From: an uncultured Bacteroidota bacterium
GTDB taxonomy: Bacteria > Bacteroidota > Bacteroidia > Chitinophagales > Chitinophagaceae
Assembly (NCBI GenBank): GCA_902826165.1
Contig: CADEDV010000010.1
Span: 1-45,172 of the forward strand
Direction: 5' to 3'
Length of the DNA: 45,172 bases
Shown in pieces: positions 34,338-43,275 of this stretch. The position numbers and the translations under genes were made by a program. Each line of letters begins with the position of its first letter. Position 1 is the stretch's first letter. The notes beneath the pieces were generated by a model. That model saw nothing but the letters and a program-made list of their open reading frames with translations. It was not told the origin of the DNA and ran no database searches.

Positions 34338-34973
34338 ATGCAAGTTGAAGTTTTAAATACAAAAGGAAAGAAAACAGGCAGAACAGTGGAACTGCCCGAA
34401 GATATCTTCGGTGCTGAGCCTAATAACCACGTTATCTACCTGGCAGTAAAACAATACCTCGCTGCGCAGCGCCAGGGTACACATAAAGTGAAGACCCGTG
34501 CTGAAGTGCAGGGTGCCAGTAAGAAACTGCACCGTCAAAAAGGTACTGGTGGAAGCCGTAAGGGTAATATCCGTAACCCTTTATACAAGGGTGGTGGTAC
34601 TATCTTCGGACCAAAGCCGCACAAATATGATATCAAACTGAACCGTAAGGTGAAGGACCTGGCTAAAATCTCTGCACTGTCTTACAAAGCAAAAGAGAAT
34701 GCGATCATGGTGGTGGAAGATATCACTATGGATACTCCAAAAACAAAATCCTTTGTTGATATTCTCGGTAACCTGAAGATTGCTGATAAAAAGATAATGT
34801 TCGTGCAGCCGGAATACAATGACAATGTTGAAATGTCCCTGCGTAATGTGCCTTATGTATTAGGTGTGTTACTGAGTGACATCAACACATATGATATCGT
34901 TAATTCAGAAGTATTAGTGTTAACGGAGAGTGCGGCCAAGATATTTGCTGATGACGAAACAGCTGAAGCTTAA
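34338..34973 (+). CDS. rplD: 50S ribosomal protein L4
   Basis: 211 residues, about ten more than in E. coli. L4 lines the polypeptide exit tunnel with L22. The tunnel loop is seen in GTHKVKTRAEVQGASKKLHR, QKGTGGSRKGNIRNP and GGGTIFGPKPHKY. In some bacteria L4 represses the S10 operon; an L4-type leader is not seen before rpsJ here, though the structured gap before rplC could serve such a role, which is inference. Confidence 0.97.
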   Translation: MQVEVLNTKGKKTGRTVELPEDIFGAEPNNHVIYLAVKQYLAAQRQGTHKVKTRAEVQGASKKLHRQKGTGGSRKGNIRNPLYKGGGTIFGPKPHKYDIKLNRKVKDLAKISALSYKAKENAIMVVEDITMDTPKTKSFVDILGNLKIADKKIMFVQPEYNDNVEMSLRNVPYVLGVLLSDINTYDIVNSEVLVLTESAAKIFADDETAEA

Positions 34974-34997
34974 TTAAAAAATTCTAAAGAGTAAGAA

Positions 34998-35297
34998 ATG
35001 AAACTTTCTGAAGTATTATTAAAACCCATTTTGACAGAAAAAGCAAATGCCCAGCAGGAAAAACTGCGTCGCTATGCTTTCAAAGTGGCTAAGAAAGCAA
35101 ATAAACTGGAGATCAAAAAAGCAATTGAAAGCTTTTACGGCGTTACCGTTACCAACGTGAACACAACCGTAGCTCCTGGTAAAAATAAAAGCCGCTTTAC
35201 AAAAGCAGGTGTTATCTCTGGCCGCAAGCCGAGCTACAAAAAAGCTTTTGTAACAGTTGCTGAAGGTGAAAGCATTGATCTCTATTCAGCGATCTAA
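34998..35297 (+). CDS. rplW: 50S ribosomal protein L23
   Basis: 99 residues, normal length. L23 lies at the tunnel exit and is the docking site for trigger factor and SRP. ILTEKANAQQEKLRRYAFKV, IKKAIESFYGVTVTNVNT and SRKPSYKKAFVTV-like residues are typical. Spacing to rplD is 24 bases and to rplB 60 bases. Confidence 0.97.
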   Translation: MKLSEVLLKPILTEKANAQQEKLRRYAFKVAKKANKLEIKKAIESFYGVTVTNVNTTVAPGKNKSRFTKAGVISGRKPSYKKAFVTVAEGESIDLYSAI

Positions 35298-35357
35298 GCA
35301 AAACCAAACGAATGGCTTCAACAGCCGCTAATGTTGAACATTAAAAAGAATTAAAAA

Positions 35358-36197
35358 ATGGCATTAAGAAAATTTAAACCCGTAACAGCCGGTACCCGTT
35401 GGAGAATCGGTAATGCATACGCAGAGGTTACTACCAATGTTCCTGAACAATCACTGGTAGAGCCCAAGAAAAGAACTGGTGGTCGTAACTCTTCTGGTCA
35501 CTTATCTATGAGATACAGGGGTGGGGGTCACAAGAAGAAATACCGTATCATCGACTTCAAAAGAAATAAAGTTAATATTGAAGCTACTGTGAAAACGATT
35601 GAGTACGATCCCAACCGTACCTCTTTCATTGCATTAGTTGAATATACAGATGGTGAAAAGCGCTACATCATTGCTCCCCAGGGGCTGGAAGTGGGTACGA
35701 AGATCATCAGTGGTGTGGATGTGGCTCCTGAAGTCGGAAATGCGTTATCAATGAAAAATATGCCATTAGGTACTAATGTGCACAACATTGAAATGCAGCC
35801 TGGTCAGGGTGGTAAGTTGGCAAGAAGTGCAGGTTCTTCTGCGCAGCTGACCAACAAAGAAGAAAAATATGCGATCCTCAAAATGCCTTCTGGTGAGTTG
35901 AGAAAAGTATTGATCAATTGCTGGGCTACCGTTGGTGTGGTAAGTAATAGTGATCACTTCCTGCAAAGTATGGGTAAAGCCGGTCGTAACAGGTGGAAAG
36001 GTATCAAGCCAAGAAACCGGGGTGTGGCGATGAACCCTGTAGATCACCCGATGGGTGGTGGTGAAGGTAAAGCTTCCGGTGGTCAGCCTCGTAGCAGGAA
36101 CGGCCAGTACTCAAGAGGTCTGAAAACAAGGACCAAGGGTAAAGGAAGCGATAAGATGATCATCCAGCGCAAGAACGGAAGCAAAATAGCGAAGTAA
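35358..36197 (+). CDS. rplB: 50S ribosomal protein L2
   Basis: 279 residues. L2 is needed for subunit association and peptidyl transfer. The block [20 protein letters not shown] keeps the essential-type His (His229 of E. coli), while the second His of the HPHGGG form is Met, as I recall from other Bacteroidota. [20 protein letters not shown] and [24 protein letters not shown] blocks confirm the family. The C-terminus is longer and very basic. Confidence 0.97.
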   Translation: MALRKFKPVTAGTRWRIGNAYAEVTTNVPEQSLVEPKKRTGGRNSSGHLSMRYRGGGHKKKYRIIDFKRNKVNIEATVKTIEYDPNRTSFIALVEYTDGEKRYIIAPQGLEVGTKIISGVDVAPEVGNALSMKNMPLGTNVHNIEMQPGQGGKLARSAGSSAQLTNKEEKYAILKMPSGELRKVLINCWATVGVVSNSDHFLQSMGKAGRNRWKGIKPRNRGVAMNPVDHPMGGGEGKASGGQPRSRNGQYSRGLKTRTKGKGSDKMIIQRKNGSKIAK

Positions 36198-36228
36198 AAA
36201 ACTCATTAATAATACAACGACATAAATC

Positions 36229-36498
36229 ATGGCTCGTTCGATTAAAAAAGGTCCTTATATAGCAACACACCTCGAAAAAAAGGTGATGTCTATGAATGAA
36301 GGCAAAAACAAAAAGGGTGTTATCAAGACCTGGAGCCGCCGCTCTACCATTTCACCTGATTTCGTGGGTCACACTTTTGCTGTGCACAATGGCAACAAGT
36401 TCATCCCGGTGTATGTAACGGAATTCATGGTAGGTCATAAGTTAGGTGAATTTGCACCTACCCGCCAGTTCAAAGGACACTCTAAAAAAGAAGGTTAA
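36229..36498 (+). CDS. rpsS: 30S ribosomal protein S19
   Basis: 89 residues. S19 forms a complex with S13 in the 30S head. [38 protein letters not shown] and [20 protein letters not shown] are diagnostic. Gaps of 31 bases before and 17 after show close packing in the operon. Confidence 0.98.
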   Translation: MARSIKKGPYIATHLEKKVMSMNEGKNKKGVIKTWSRRSTISPDFVGHTFAVHNGNKFIPVYVTEFMVGHKLGEFAPTRQFKGHSKKEG

Positions 36499-36515
36499 TC
36501 TAGAAACTAATTACA

Positions 36516-36863
36516 ATGGAAGCAGTAGCTAAACTGAGAAATTATCCGACTTCACCCCGAAAAATGCGTTTGCTGGCTGACCTCATCCGTGGTCAGAAAG
36601 TAGAAAAAGTATTGGCTGAGCTGGAGCATAACCCCAAGCACCCTGCAGTTCCCCTGCGCAAACTGGTGCTGAGTGCTATCAGCAACTGGAAGCAGAAGAA
36701 CGAAGGTGGTGATGAAAGCCAGCTGGTGGTGAAAACCATTTTTGTTGACGGTGCAAGAACATTGAAGCGTATGCGTCCGGCTCCGCAAGGCCGTGGGTAC
36801 CGTGTTCGTAAACGCAGCAACCATGTTACTGTGATCGTGGACACTAAAGAATCTAAAAATTAA
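36516..36863 (+). CDS. rplV: 50S ribosomal protein L22
   Basis: 115 residues. L22 lines the exit tunnel together with L4, and its hairpin tip is the site of some macrolide resistance changes. [20 protein letters not shown] opens the family block, and [20 protein letters not shown] forms the tunnel loop. The loop shows no insertion. The start gives [11 protein letters not shown]. Confidence 0.97.
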   Translation: MEAVAKLRNYPTSPRKMRLLADLIRGQKVEKVLAELEHNPKHPAVPLRKLVLSAISNWKQKNEGGDESQLVVKTIFVDGARTLKRMRPAPQGRGYRVRKRSNHVTVIVDTKESKN

Positions 36864-36890
36864 ACGTATTAACGAATAACCTGAATAAAC

Positions 36891-37694
36891 ATGGGTCAAA
36901 AAGCAAATCCGATTGGTAACCGTTTAGGCATCATCCGTGGATGGGAATCTAACTGGTATGGCAGCAAAAAAGATTATGCTGGCAAACTGATCGAGGATCA
37001 TAAGATCAGAACTTACCTGAATGCCCGTATCAATAAAGGCGGTATCTCTAAGATCGTTATTGAGAGAACACTGGGTAAACTGATCATCACGATTCACACG
37101 TCTAAGCCGGGTATCATCATTGGTAAAGGTGGTGGCGAGGTTGATCGTATCAAAGAAGAGTTGAAGAAATTGACTGGTAAAGATGATGTGCAGATCAATA
37201 TCCTGGAGATCCGTCGTCCTGAACTGGATGCCATGATCGTTGGTGATACCATTGCACGCCAGATCGAGAATCGTATCAACTTCAAACGTGCCACCAAGAT
37301 GGCGATCGCTTCTGCTCTCCGTATGGGTGCTGAGGGTATCAAGATAAAATTGAGTGGTCGTCTGGCCGGCGCAGAGATTGCCCGTAGCGAGGAATTCAAA
37401 CAAGGCCGTGTGCCCCTGCATACGTTCCGTATGGATATTGATTATGCCAACGTATTTGCACAAACAGTATATGGTAAGATCGGTATCAAAGTATGGATAT
37501 GTAAAGGTGAAGTATTAGCGAAGAGAGACCTGAATCCAAACATCATCGCTGGTGGTGGTAAAAATGAAGGTGGTGGAGTAGGTGGTGACCGTCGTGATGA
37601 CAGAAGAGGTGGTGGTGATCGTCGTGATGACAGAAGAGGTGGTGGCGACAGAAGAGGCGGTGGTGGCCGTGGCGGAGATAACAGGAGAAACTAA
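36891..37694 (+). CDS. rpsC: 30S ribosomal protein S3 with an Arg/Asp/Gly-rich tail
   Basis: 267 residues against about 233 in E. coli. The core is normal: [20 protein letters not shown], the KH domain with [20 protein letters not shown], and [21 protein letters not shown]3 forms part of the mRNA entry channel. From about residue 217 the protein ends in a low-complexity tail of Gly, Arg and Asp ([20 protein letters not shown] and more). The tail is encoded by a 30-bp tandem repeat at 37587-37646. Such tails bind RNA in other proteins, but a role here is inference. Confidence 0.96.
   Translation: MGQKANPIGNRLGIIRGWESNWYGSKKDYAGKLIEDHKIRTYLNARINKGGISKIVIERTLGKLIITIHTSKPGIIIGKGGGEVDRIKEELKKLTGKDDVQINILEIRRPELDAMIVGDTIARQIENRINFKRATKMAIASALRMGAEGIKIKLSGRLAGAEIARSEEFKQGRVPLHTFRMDIDYANVFAQTVYGKIGIKVWICKGEVLAKRDLNPNIIAGGGKNEGGGVGGDRRDDRRGGGDRRDDRRGGGDRRGGGGRGGDNRRN
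37587..37646 (+). repeat. 30-bp tandem repeat in the rpsC tail
   Basis: Two copies of a 30-base unit encoding [10 protein letters not shown] lie at 37587-37616 and 37617-37646 and differ at only two third codon positions (GAC/GAT and GGT/GGC). A partial third unit, DRRGGGG, follows. The near identity suggests recent duplication or slippage. Confidence 0.85.
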
Positions 37695-37734
37695 TTTTTG
37701 CAAACAAGAATCAAGTAACTAGAAATTATATACA

Positions 37735-38157
37735 ATGTTACAACCGAAAAGATCGAAACACCGGAAAATGCAGAAGGGTCGCATGAAAGGCGATGCTAAA
37801 AGAGGTACAACCATTGCATTCGGTTCTTATGCTCTGAAAGCATTGGATCAGCACTGGATCACTGACCGCCAGATCGAAGCGGCTCGTATCGCGATGACGC
37901 GTGAAATGAAAAGAGAAGGTAATGTGTGGATTCGCATATTCCCCGATAAGCCGATCACCCGTAAGCCTGCAGAGGTAAGGATGGGTAAAGGTAAAGGTAA
38001 CCTGGAGTTCTGGGCTGCCGTGGTAAAACCTGGTCGTATCTTATTTGAAGTGGATGGTGTGAGTGAGCAGGTTGCCCGTGCATCACTGGCACTGGCCGCT
38101 GGTAAGCTGCCTATCAAAACAAAGTTTATGGTACGCCGTGATTTAGTTACAGCGTAA
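37735..38157 (+). CDS. rplP: 50S ribosomal protein L16
   Basis: 140 residues. L16 helps place tRNA in the A and P sites. [40 protein letters not shown] and [20 protein letters not shown] are typical, and the C-terminus [14 protein letters not shown] is complete. The Arg81 region, hydroxylated in E. coli by RoxA, is present as PAEVRMGKG. Confidence 0.98.
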   Translation: MLQPKRSKHRKMQKGRMKGDAKRGTTIAFGSYALKALDQHWITDRQIEAARIAMTREMKREGNVWIRIFPDKPITRKPAEVRMGKGKGNLEFWAAVVKPGRILFEVDGVSEQVARASLALAAGKLPIKTKFMVRRDLVTA

Positions 38158-38181
38158 TAATTAATCAATAATCGTAAAGCG

Positions 38182-38391
38182 ATGTCAAAGAAAGCTGATT
38201 TTGTAAAGAGTATTCACGGGATGAATGAGCAGGATCTTAAGATCCGCCTGGACGAAGACAAACAACGCCTGAAAAAGCTGGAGTTTGCTCATGCTATCTC
38301 TCCGCTGGAGAACCCGATGACCATCCGCGGACTGCGCAAGGATATTGCCCGTTTGCAAACTGAATTAAAGAACAGACAACTGGGAGCATAA
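38182..38391 (+). CDS. rpmC: 50S ribosomal protein L29
   Basis: 69 residues, two helices. L29 sits near the tunnel exit beside L23. The pattern MNEQDLKIRLDEDKQRLKKL then RGLRKDIARLQTELKNRQLG matches. Spacing to rplP is 24 bases. Confidence 0.95.
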   Translation: MSKKADFVKSIHGMNEQDLKIRLDEDKQRLKKLEFAHAISPLENPMTIRGLRKDIARLQTELKNRQLGA

Positions 38392-38423
38392 CATCAGTTC
38401 ATCACTGATCAAAACAAATAACA

Positions 38424-38681
38424 ATGACCGAAAGAAATTTAAGAAAAACAAGGATAGGTGTGGTAACCAGCAATAAAATGGCTAAGACCATTACTGTTGC
38501 GGTGGAAAGAAAAGTAAAACACCCTATCTATGGTAAGTTCTTGAAAAAGACCACGAAGTTCCATGCGCATGATGACAAAAATGAGTGCAGCATTGGTGAT
38601 GTGGTGAAGATCATGGAAACCCGTCCGCTGAGCAAAACAAAACGCTGGAGACTGGTAGAAGTGGTGGAAAAAGTGAAATAA
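38424..38681 (+). CDS. rpsQ: 30S ribosomal protein S17
   Basis: 85 residues. S17 is a primary 16S rRNA binder. [39 protein letters not shown] and [20 protein letters not shown] are diagnostic. The following gap of 91 bases holds an imperfect stem, GCTGTAG with CTGCAGC. Confidence 0.97.
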   Translation: MTERNLRKTRIGVVTSNKMAKTITVAVERKVKHPIYGKFLKKTTKFHAHDDKNECSIGDVVKIMETRPLSKTKRWRLVEVVEKVK

Positions 38682-38772
38682 CTTTTATGCTGTAGTAGTC
38701 AGCTGCAGCCTCTGAGAAAAAAAAGTATTAACTGCCCGGATCGGAAATGAAAAGGGCTCAAAGCTTAAAAAG

Positions 38773-39141
38773 ATGATTCAGCAAGAAAGCCGGTTAAACG
38801 TAGCGGACAACAGTGGCGCCAAAGAGGTGCTTTGTATCCGTGTACTCGGCAACAGCGGACAACGTTATGCCAGGATCGGCGACAAGATCGTTGTGACAGT
38901 AAAAGACGCTTTGCCTGCAGGTGGTATCAAAAAAGGTACTGTTGCCAAAGCTGTTATTGTTCGCACCACTAACAAACTGCGTCGTAAAGATGGTTCTTAT
39001 ATCCGTTTTGATGATAATGCAGTTGTGTTACTCAACCAGTCTGATGAGCCCCGTGGTACACGTATCTTCGGACCAGTAGCAAGAGAACTGCGTGATAAAG
39101 GATACATGAAGATCATTTCACTGGCACCGGAAGTATTATAA
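38773..39141 (+). CDS. rplN: 50S ribosomal protein L14
   Basis: 122 residues. L14 lies at the subunit interface. [40 protein letters not shown] and [20 protein letters not shown] are typical. It starts the second half of the operon (spc order) without a new promoter that I can see. Confidence 0.98.
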   Translation: MIQQESRLNVADNSGAKEVLCIRVLGNSGQRYARIGDKIVVTVKDALPAGGIKKGTVAKAVIVRTTNKLRRKDGSYIRFDDNAVVLLNQSDEPRGTRIFGPVARELRDKGYMKIISLAPEVL

Positions 39142-39180
39142 TTGATTAAAAGGGTGTAAACCCATTAACGATAGATAAAA

Positions 39181-39525
39181 ATGAAAGCAAGATTTAAACC
39201 CAAGTACAATATCCGGAAAGGAGACAGTGTGGTGGTGATTGCCGGCGATGACAAAGCCCTGGATAAACCCCGCACAGTAAAAGAAGTATTGGTGGATGAA
39301 GCGAAAGTGATCGTGGAAGGTGTGAATATCATCACCAAACACACAAAGCCTTCTGCACAGAATACCAAAGGTGGTATCATCAAGAAGGAAGCTCCGATCC
39401 ATATCAGTAATGTAATGCTTTGGGATGCTGCTCAAAAAGCAGGTGCGAAAGTGACAAGAGTGAGAAAAGATGGTAAGACAGAAAGAGTTTTTAAAACTAA
39501 AAAAACTCCCGGAGGTAAAAAATAA
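39181..39525 (+). CDS. rplX: 50S ribosomal protein L24
   Basis: 114 residues. L24 starts 50S assembly. The KOW block is [20 protein letters not shown], then [20 protein letters not shown] and [12 protein letters not shown]. The TAA stop shares its last base with the rplE start (TAATG), so the two are translationally coupled. Confidence 0.97.
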   Translation: MKARFKPKYNIRKGDSVVVIAGDDKALDKPRTVKEVLVDEAKVIVEGVNIITKHTKPSAQNTKGGIIKKEAPIHISNVMLWDAAQKAGAKVTRVRKDGKTERVFKTKKTPGGKK

Positions 39526-40103
39526 TGAGTACTAAAACTTATACCCCAAGACTGGCAGACAAGTACAAGACAGACGTTGTACCCGCCCTGGTAAAAAAAT
39601 TCAGCTACGAATCTGTGATGCAGGCTCCTAAACTGGAGAAGATCTGCGTGAACCGTGGTGTTAATGGTGCTGTAACTGACAAAAAACTGGTAGACATTGC
39701 ACTGGATGAACTGACTACCATCACTGGTCAGAAAGCAGTAGCTACTTTTTCCAAGAAAGATATCTCCAACTTCAAGTTGCGTAAGAACATGCCCATTGGT
39801 GCAAGGGTTACACTGCGTGGAGTGAAGATGTATGAATTCCTGGATCGCCTGATCGCTGTAGCATTACCCCGTGTTCGTGACTTCAAAGGTGTGAATGAAA
39901 AAGCGTTTGACGGCCGTGGTAACTATACACTGGGTGTAACCGAACAGATCATCTTCCCTGAGATCGATATTGATAAAGTAAATAAGATCACAGGTCTTGA
40001 TATCACTTTCGTTACAACAGCGAATACCGACGAAGAAGCATACGAACTGCTGAAAGAGCTGGGTATGCCTTTCAAGAACGCAACAAAAAATAACTCAAAC
40101 TAA
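39525..40103 (+). CDS. rplE: 50S ribosomal protein L5
   Basis: 192 residues, about a dozen more than in E. coli at the C-terminus. L5 binds 5S r[40 protein letters not shown] and [20 protein letters not shown] are diagnostic. It overlaps rplX by one base. Confidence 0.97.
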   Translation: MSTKTYTPRLADKYKTDVVPALVKKFSYESVMQAPKLEKICVNRGVNGAVTDKKLVDIALDELTTITGQKAVATFSKKDISNFKLRKNMPIGARVTLRGVKMYEFLDRLIAVALPRVRDFKGVNEKAFDGRGNYTLGVTEQIIFPEIDIDKVNKITGLDITFVTTANTDEEAYELLKELGMPFKNATKNNSN

Positions 40104-40118
40104 AAAGAATAAACAATT

Positions 40119-40388
40119 ATGGCTAAAACATCAGTAAAGGCCAGGCAAAGGAAAAGAGAGAGAATGGTTGCCCAATTCGCAGCTAAAAGAGAAGAGCTGA
40201 AGAAGGCCGGCGATTTCAAGGCTCTCGATGAACTGCCAAAGAATTCTTCCAAAGTTCGTTTGAAGAATCGCTGCCAGCTGACCGGTCGTCCAAAAGGTTA
40301 TGTACGCTACTTTGGTATCTCCAGGGTTGCACTGCGTGACATGGCACTGAACGGCAAGATACCGGGATTGAAAAAAGCAAGCTGGTAA
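40119..40388 (+). CDS. rpsN: 30S ribosomal protein S14 (zinc-free form)
   Basis: 89 residues, the long form without the CxxC pairs of the zinc-binding short form; only one Cys ([12 protein letters not shown]) is present. The end [20 protein letters not shown] is typical. The zinc-free type means S14 synthesis does not depend on zinc supply. Confidence 0.97.
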   Translation: MAKTSVKARQRKRERMVAQFAAKREELKKAGDFKALDELPKNSSKVRLKNRCQLTGRPKGYVRYFGISRVALRDMALNGKIPGLKKASW

Positions 40389-40420
40389 GAAACAAATTTT
40401 AAAATTAAACTATCCAATTA

Positions 40421-40446
40421 TCCCGATTTTATCGGGACGTAGGAGG
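40421..40446 (+). promoter_or_regulatory. Hairpin followed by a strong Shine-Dalgarno before rpsH
   Basis: TCCCGAT (40421-40427) pairs perfectly with ATCGGGA (40431-40437) around TTT. Three bases later AGGAGG (40441-40446) stands eight bases before the rpsH ATG. A full Shine-Dalgarno is rare in this window, where most genes lack one. Confidence 0.6.
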
Positions 40447-40454
40447 GCAAAAAT

Positions 40455-40853
40455 ATGGTAACAGATCCTATAGCAGATTTCCTGACAAGAATCCGTAACG
40501 CACAAATGGCGGGTCACCGAGTAGTGGATATTCCTGCATCTAACCTGAAAAAGCGTATGACAGAGATCCTGTACAACCAGGGTTATATTCTGAAATACAA
40601 ATTTGAAGATGATAACAAGCAAGGTGTGATCAAGATCGCTTTGAAGTATGATCCTTCCACCAAGCAACCCGCTATCCAGAGTATGGAAAGGGTTAGCCGT
40701 CCGGGTCTGCGTCAGTATTCAAGGCCAGCTGATTTCCGTCGGGTGAAAAGCGGTTTGGGTATTGCTATCCTGTCAACTTCAAAAGGAGTGATGACAGATA
40801 AAGAAGCAAAGGTGCAGAATGTAGGTGGTGAGGTGCTTTGCTACATCTATTAA
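40455..40853 (+). CDS. rpsH: 30S ribosomal protein S8
   Basis: 132 residues. S8 binds the central domain of 16S rRNA and represses the spc operon in E. coli. MVTDPIADFLTRIRNAQMAG, RVSRPGLRQYSRPADFRRVK and GLGIAILSTSKGVMTDKEA are diagnostic, and the end GGEVLCYIY is complete. The hairpin and AGGAGG just upstream could modulate its translation, which is inference. Confidence 0.98.
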   Translation: MVTDPIADFLTRIRNAQMAGHRVVDIPASNLKKRMTEILYNQGYILKYKFEDDNKQGVIKIALKYDPSTKQPAIQSMERVSRPGLRQYSRPADFRRVKSGLGIAILSTSKGVMTDKEAKVQNVGGEVLCYIY

Positions 40854-40894
40854 TAAGAAATGTTGCTGATACATTAAGCTGAAACTATACTAAG

Positions 40895-40906
40895 CTGACC
40901 GGTCAG
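40895..40906. repeat. 12-bp perfect palindrome between rpsH and rplF
   Basis: CTGACCGGTCAG is a perfect 12-bp palindrome in the 86-base gap. It could be a protein-binding site or a remnant; there is no T-run. Confidence 0.4.
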
Positions 40907-40939
40907 TAATGAGTAAATAAAACGATAAATTAACTAATT

Positions 40940-41494
40940 ATGTCTCGTATAGGAAAACAACCAGTAGTCGCTCCCGGTGGTGTGACAATCTCTGTCGGAA
41001 AGGACAACGTGGTTACTGTAAAAGGACCCAAAGGTGAATTAAAACAGGCTATCGACCGTGATATCACGGTCGAAGTGAAAGATGGTAATATCACTTTTGC
41101 CCGTCCAACTGACCAGATCCGTCACCGTGCTTTACATGGCTTGTACCGCTCACTGGTATCAAACATGGTAAAAGGTGTAACGGATGGGTTTGAAAGAAAA
41201 CTGGAACTGATCGGTGTGGGTTTTAAAGCAGCTAACCAGGGCAATGTTCTTGACCTTGCTTTAGGGTATTCTCACAATATCATTTTCGAGATCCCTAAAG
41301 AACTGAAAGTGGCTACTGCACAGGAGAAAGGCCAGAACCCTATCATTACTTTAGAAGGTATTGATAAGCAACTGATCGGCCAGGTAGCCGCTAAATTGCG
41401 CAGTCTGCGTAAGCCAGAACCTTACAAAGGAAAGGGTGTACGTTATGTTGGTGAAGTGGTACGTAAGAAAGCTGGTAAAGCTGCTGGTAAATAA
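40940..41494 (+). CDS. rplF: 50S ribosomal protein L6
   Basis: 184 residues with the usual two similar domains. MSRIGKQPVVAPGGVTISVG, HRALHGLYRSLVSNMVKGVT and LRKPEPYKGKGVRYVGEVVR are diagnostic. L6 lies near the sarcin-ricin loop. The C-terminus is a lysine-rich tail. Confidence 0.98.
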   Translation: MSRIGKQPVVAPGGVTISVGKDNVVTVKGPKGELKQAIDRDITVEVKDGNITFARPTDQIRHRALHGLYRSLVSNMVKGVTDGFERKLELIGVGFKAANQGNVLDLALGYSHNIIFEIPKELKVATAQEKGQNPIITLEGIDKQLIGQVAAKLRSLRKPEPYKGKGVRYVGEVVRKKAGKAAGK

Positions 41495-41543
41495 TTAAAC
41501 TAAAATTTGATCCTGGCAGAATCAGGATTATAAATACAAAGCG

Positions 41544-41903
41544 ATGAACCCAAAAGTTAAATCACAAAGAAGACAAAATATCCGCTACCGCATCCGCAGG
41601 AAGATCAGCGGGTCAACAGGTAAGCCCCGTTTGTCTGTATTCAGAAGTAATGCTGATGTGTATGCCCAGCTGATTGATGATACAAAAGGCGAAACACTGG
41701 CTGCTGCTTCATCAAGAGATAAGGATATTGCTGCCCAGAAGCTGAACAAAGTGGAAAAAAGTAAATTGGTAGGTGCTGCAATTGCCCGGAAGGCTTCTGA
41801 GTTAGGAATTAAAGATGTGACTTTTGATCGTGGAGGTTACCTGTATCATGGTCGTGTGAAATCAGTAGCTGACGGTGCAAGAGAAGGTGGTCTTCAATTT
41901 TAA
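41544..41903 (+). CDS. rplR: 50S ribosomal protein L18
   Basis: 119 residues. L18 binds 5S rRNA with L5. [40 protein letters not shown] and [20 protein letters not shown] are typical. Gap of 35 bases to rpsE. Confidence 0.97.
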   Translation: MNPKVKSQRRQNIRYRIRRKISGSTGKPRLSVFRSNADVYAQLIDDTKGETLAAASSRDKDIAAQKLNKVEKSKLVGAAIARKASELGIKDVTFDRGGYLYHGRVKSVADGAREGGLQF

Positions 41904-41938
41904 GTAAACAATACTCAAACTTTTAATTACAAGTATAA

Positions 41939-42457
41939 ATGTCAAAGTTTAACGTAAACAGAGTTAAAGCCGGAGACCTGGAACTGAAAGACAAGGTCGT
42001 TGCCATCAACCGTGTGGTGAAAACTACAAAAGGTGGCCGTGCCTTCAGTTTCTCTGCCCTCGTGGTGGTAGGAAATGAGAATGGTGTGGTTGGTCATGGT
42101 CTTGGCAAGGCAAAAGAAGTGCAGGAAGCCATTACAAAAGGAATTGAAGATGCGAAGAAAAATCTCATCAAAGTTCCGGTCATGAAAGGAACTATTCCCC
42201 ATGACCAGTGGGCGAAAGAAGGTGCTGCCAAAGTATTGATCAAACCAGCTGCTCATGGTACTGGTGTGATCGCCGGAGGTTCTATGCGTGCCGTATTGGA
42301 AGCTGCTGGTGTAACAGACGTATTGGCTAAGTCATTAGGCTCTGCTAACCCGCACAACGTGGTAAAAGCTACTTTCAAAGCATTGGCTTTATTGCGTGAG
42401 CCGATCAGCGTGGCTAAGACCCGTACACTTGGTTTAAAGAAAGTATTCAACGGTTAA
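41939..42457 (+). CDS. rpsE: 30S ribosomal protein S5
   Basis: 172 residues. S5 helps translational fidelity and is the target of spectinomycin resistance changes. The block [20 protein letters not shown], the loop [20 protein letters not shown], and [20 protein letters not shown] are diagnostic; the loop implicated in spectinomycin response shows no unusual deletion. Confidence 0.98.
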   Translation: MSKFNVNRVKAGDLELKDKVVAINRVVKTTKGGRAFSFSALVVVGNENGVVGHGLGKAKEVQEAITKGIEDAKKNLIKVPVMKGTIPHDQWAKEGAAKVLIKPAAHGTGVIAGGSMRAVLEAAGVTDVLAKSLGSANPHNVVKATFKALALLREPISVAKTRTLGLKKVFNG

Positions 42458-42480
42458 TCCGACTTCAAACGAATTGAATT

Positions 42481-42660
42481 ATGAAAAAGATAAAAATAAC
42501 ATTGGTAAAAAGTCCTATTGACAGACCTGAGCGTCAGAAGCTGACGATACAGGCTTTGGGTTTGAATAAGACAAATTCCTCTAAAGAAGTGGAAGCCACC
42601 CCGCAAATCCTGGGTATGATCCGCAAGGTGACTCACCTGTTGAAAGTGGAAGAAGTATAA
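42481..42660 (+). CDS. rpmD: 50S ribosomal protein L30
   Basis: 59 residues, encoded between rpsE (23-base gap) and rplO in the canonical order. MKKIKITLVKSPIDRPERQK opens it; LGLNKTNSSKEVEATPQILG and MIRKVTHLLKVEE are the family blocks. Length is normal. Confidence 0.97.
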   Translation: MKKIKITLVKSPIDRPERQKLTIQALGLNKTNSSKEVEATPQILGMIRKVTHLLKVEEV

Positions 42661-42708
42661 ATAACCTGCACTCGCACAAGCGAACTGCAATCATTCAATA
42701 ACAAGCGA

Positions 42709-42728
42709 GCCCCGAATGCTTTCGGGGC
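42709..42728 (+). promoter_or_regulatory. Hairpin between rpmD and rplO
   Basis: GCCCCGAA (42709-42716) pairs with TTCGGGGC (42721-42728) around TGCT. No T-run follows, so it is probably an intercistronic stabiliser or attenuator rather than a full stop. Confidence 0.5.
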
Positions 42729-42749
42729 GTTGAGTAAAAAATAAAAGCA

Positions 42750-43199
42750 ATGAAACTGCACGAATTAAGACCTGCAAAAGGCGCAACACACAAAACAAAA
42801 AGAATTGGTCGTGGTGATGGTTCGGGACATGGTGGAACATCCACAAAAGGTACAAAAGGTGCACAGGCACGTACCGGGTTTAAAAACAAAATGGCACACG
42901 AAGGCGGACAGATGCCTATTCAGCGTCGTGTTCCCAAGCGTGGATTCAGCAATCCTCATCGTGTGGAGTACACTGTACTTAACCTCGGACAGGTTGAACA
43001 ATTGGCCGAAAAGTATAACATCACTGAATTTTCCCTGGAGAATCTATATATTAATGGACTCATCAGCCAGACAGACAGGGTGAAGATATTAGGCAATGGT
43101 GAACTGAAAAGTAAATTCACTTTTAAAGTGAATGCGGTAAGTGAGAAAGCTAAAGCAGCGATCGAAGCAGCCGGCGGATCAGTTGAAATCGTAAAGTAA
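42750..43199 (+). CDS. rplO: 50S ribosomal protein L15
   Basis: 149 residues. L15 is a late-assembly protein of the 50S subunit. LHELRPAKGATHKTKRIGRG, GSGHGGTSTKGTKGAQAR and GQMPIQRRVPKRGFSNPHRV are diagnostic. It is followed by secY after 76 bases. Confidence 0.97.
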   Translation: MKLHELRPAKGATHKTKRIGRGDGSGHGGTSTKGTKGAQARTGFKNKMAHEGGQMPIQRRVPKRGFSNPHRVEYTVLNLGQVEQLAEKYNITEFSLENLYINGLISQTDRVKILGNGELKSKFTFKVNAVSEKAKAAIEAAGGSVEIVK

Positions 43200-43275
43200 A
43201 TTTCGCTAAATTGCACCGACGCATCTGAAGATGTGTCGTTTGTGTTTACAGGGCTCTTAAATCTATTTAACTCCC

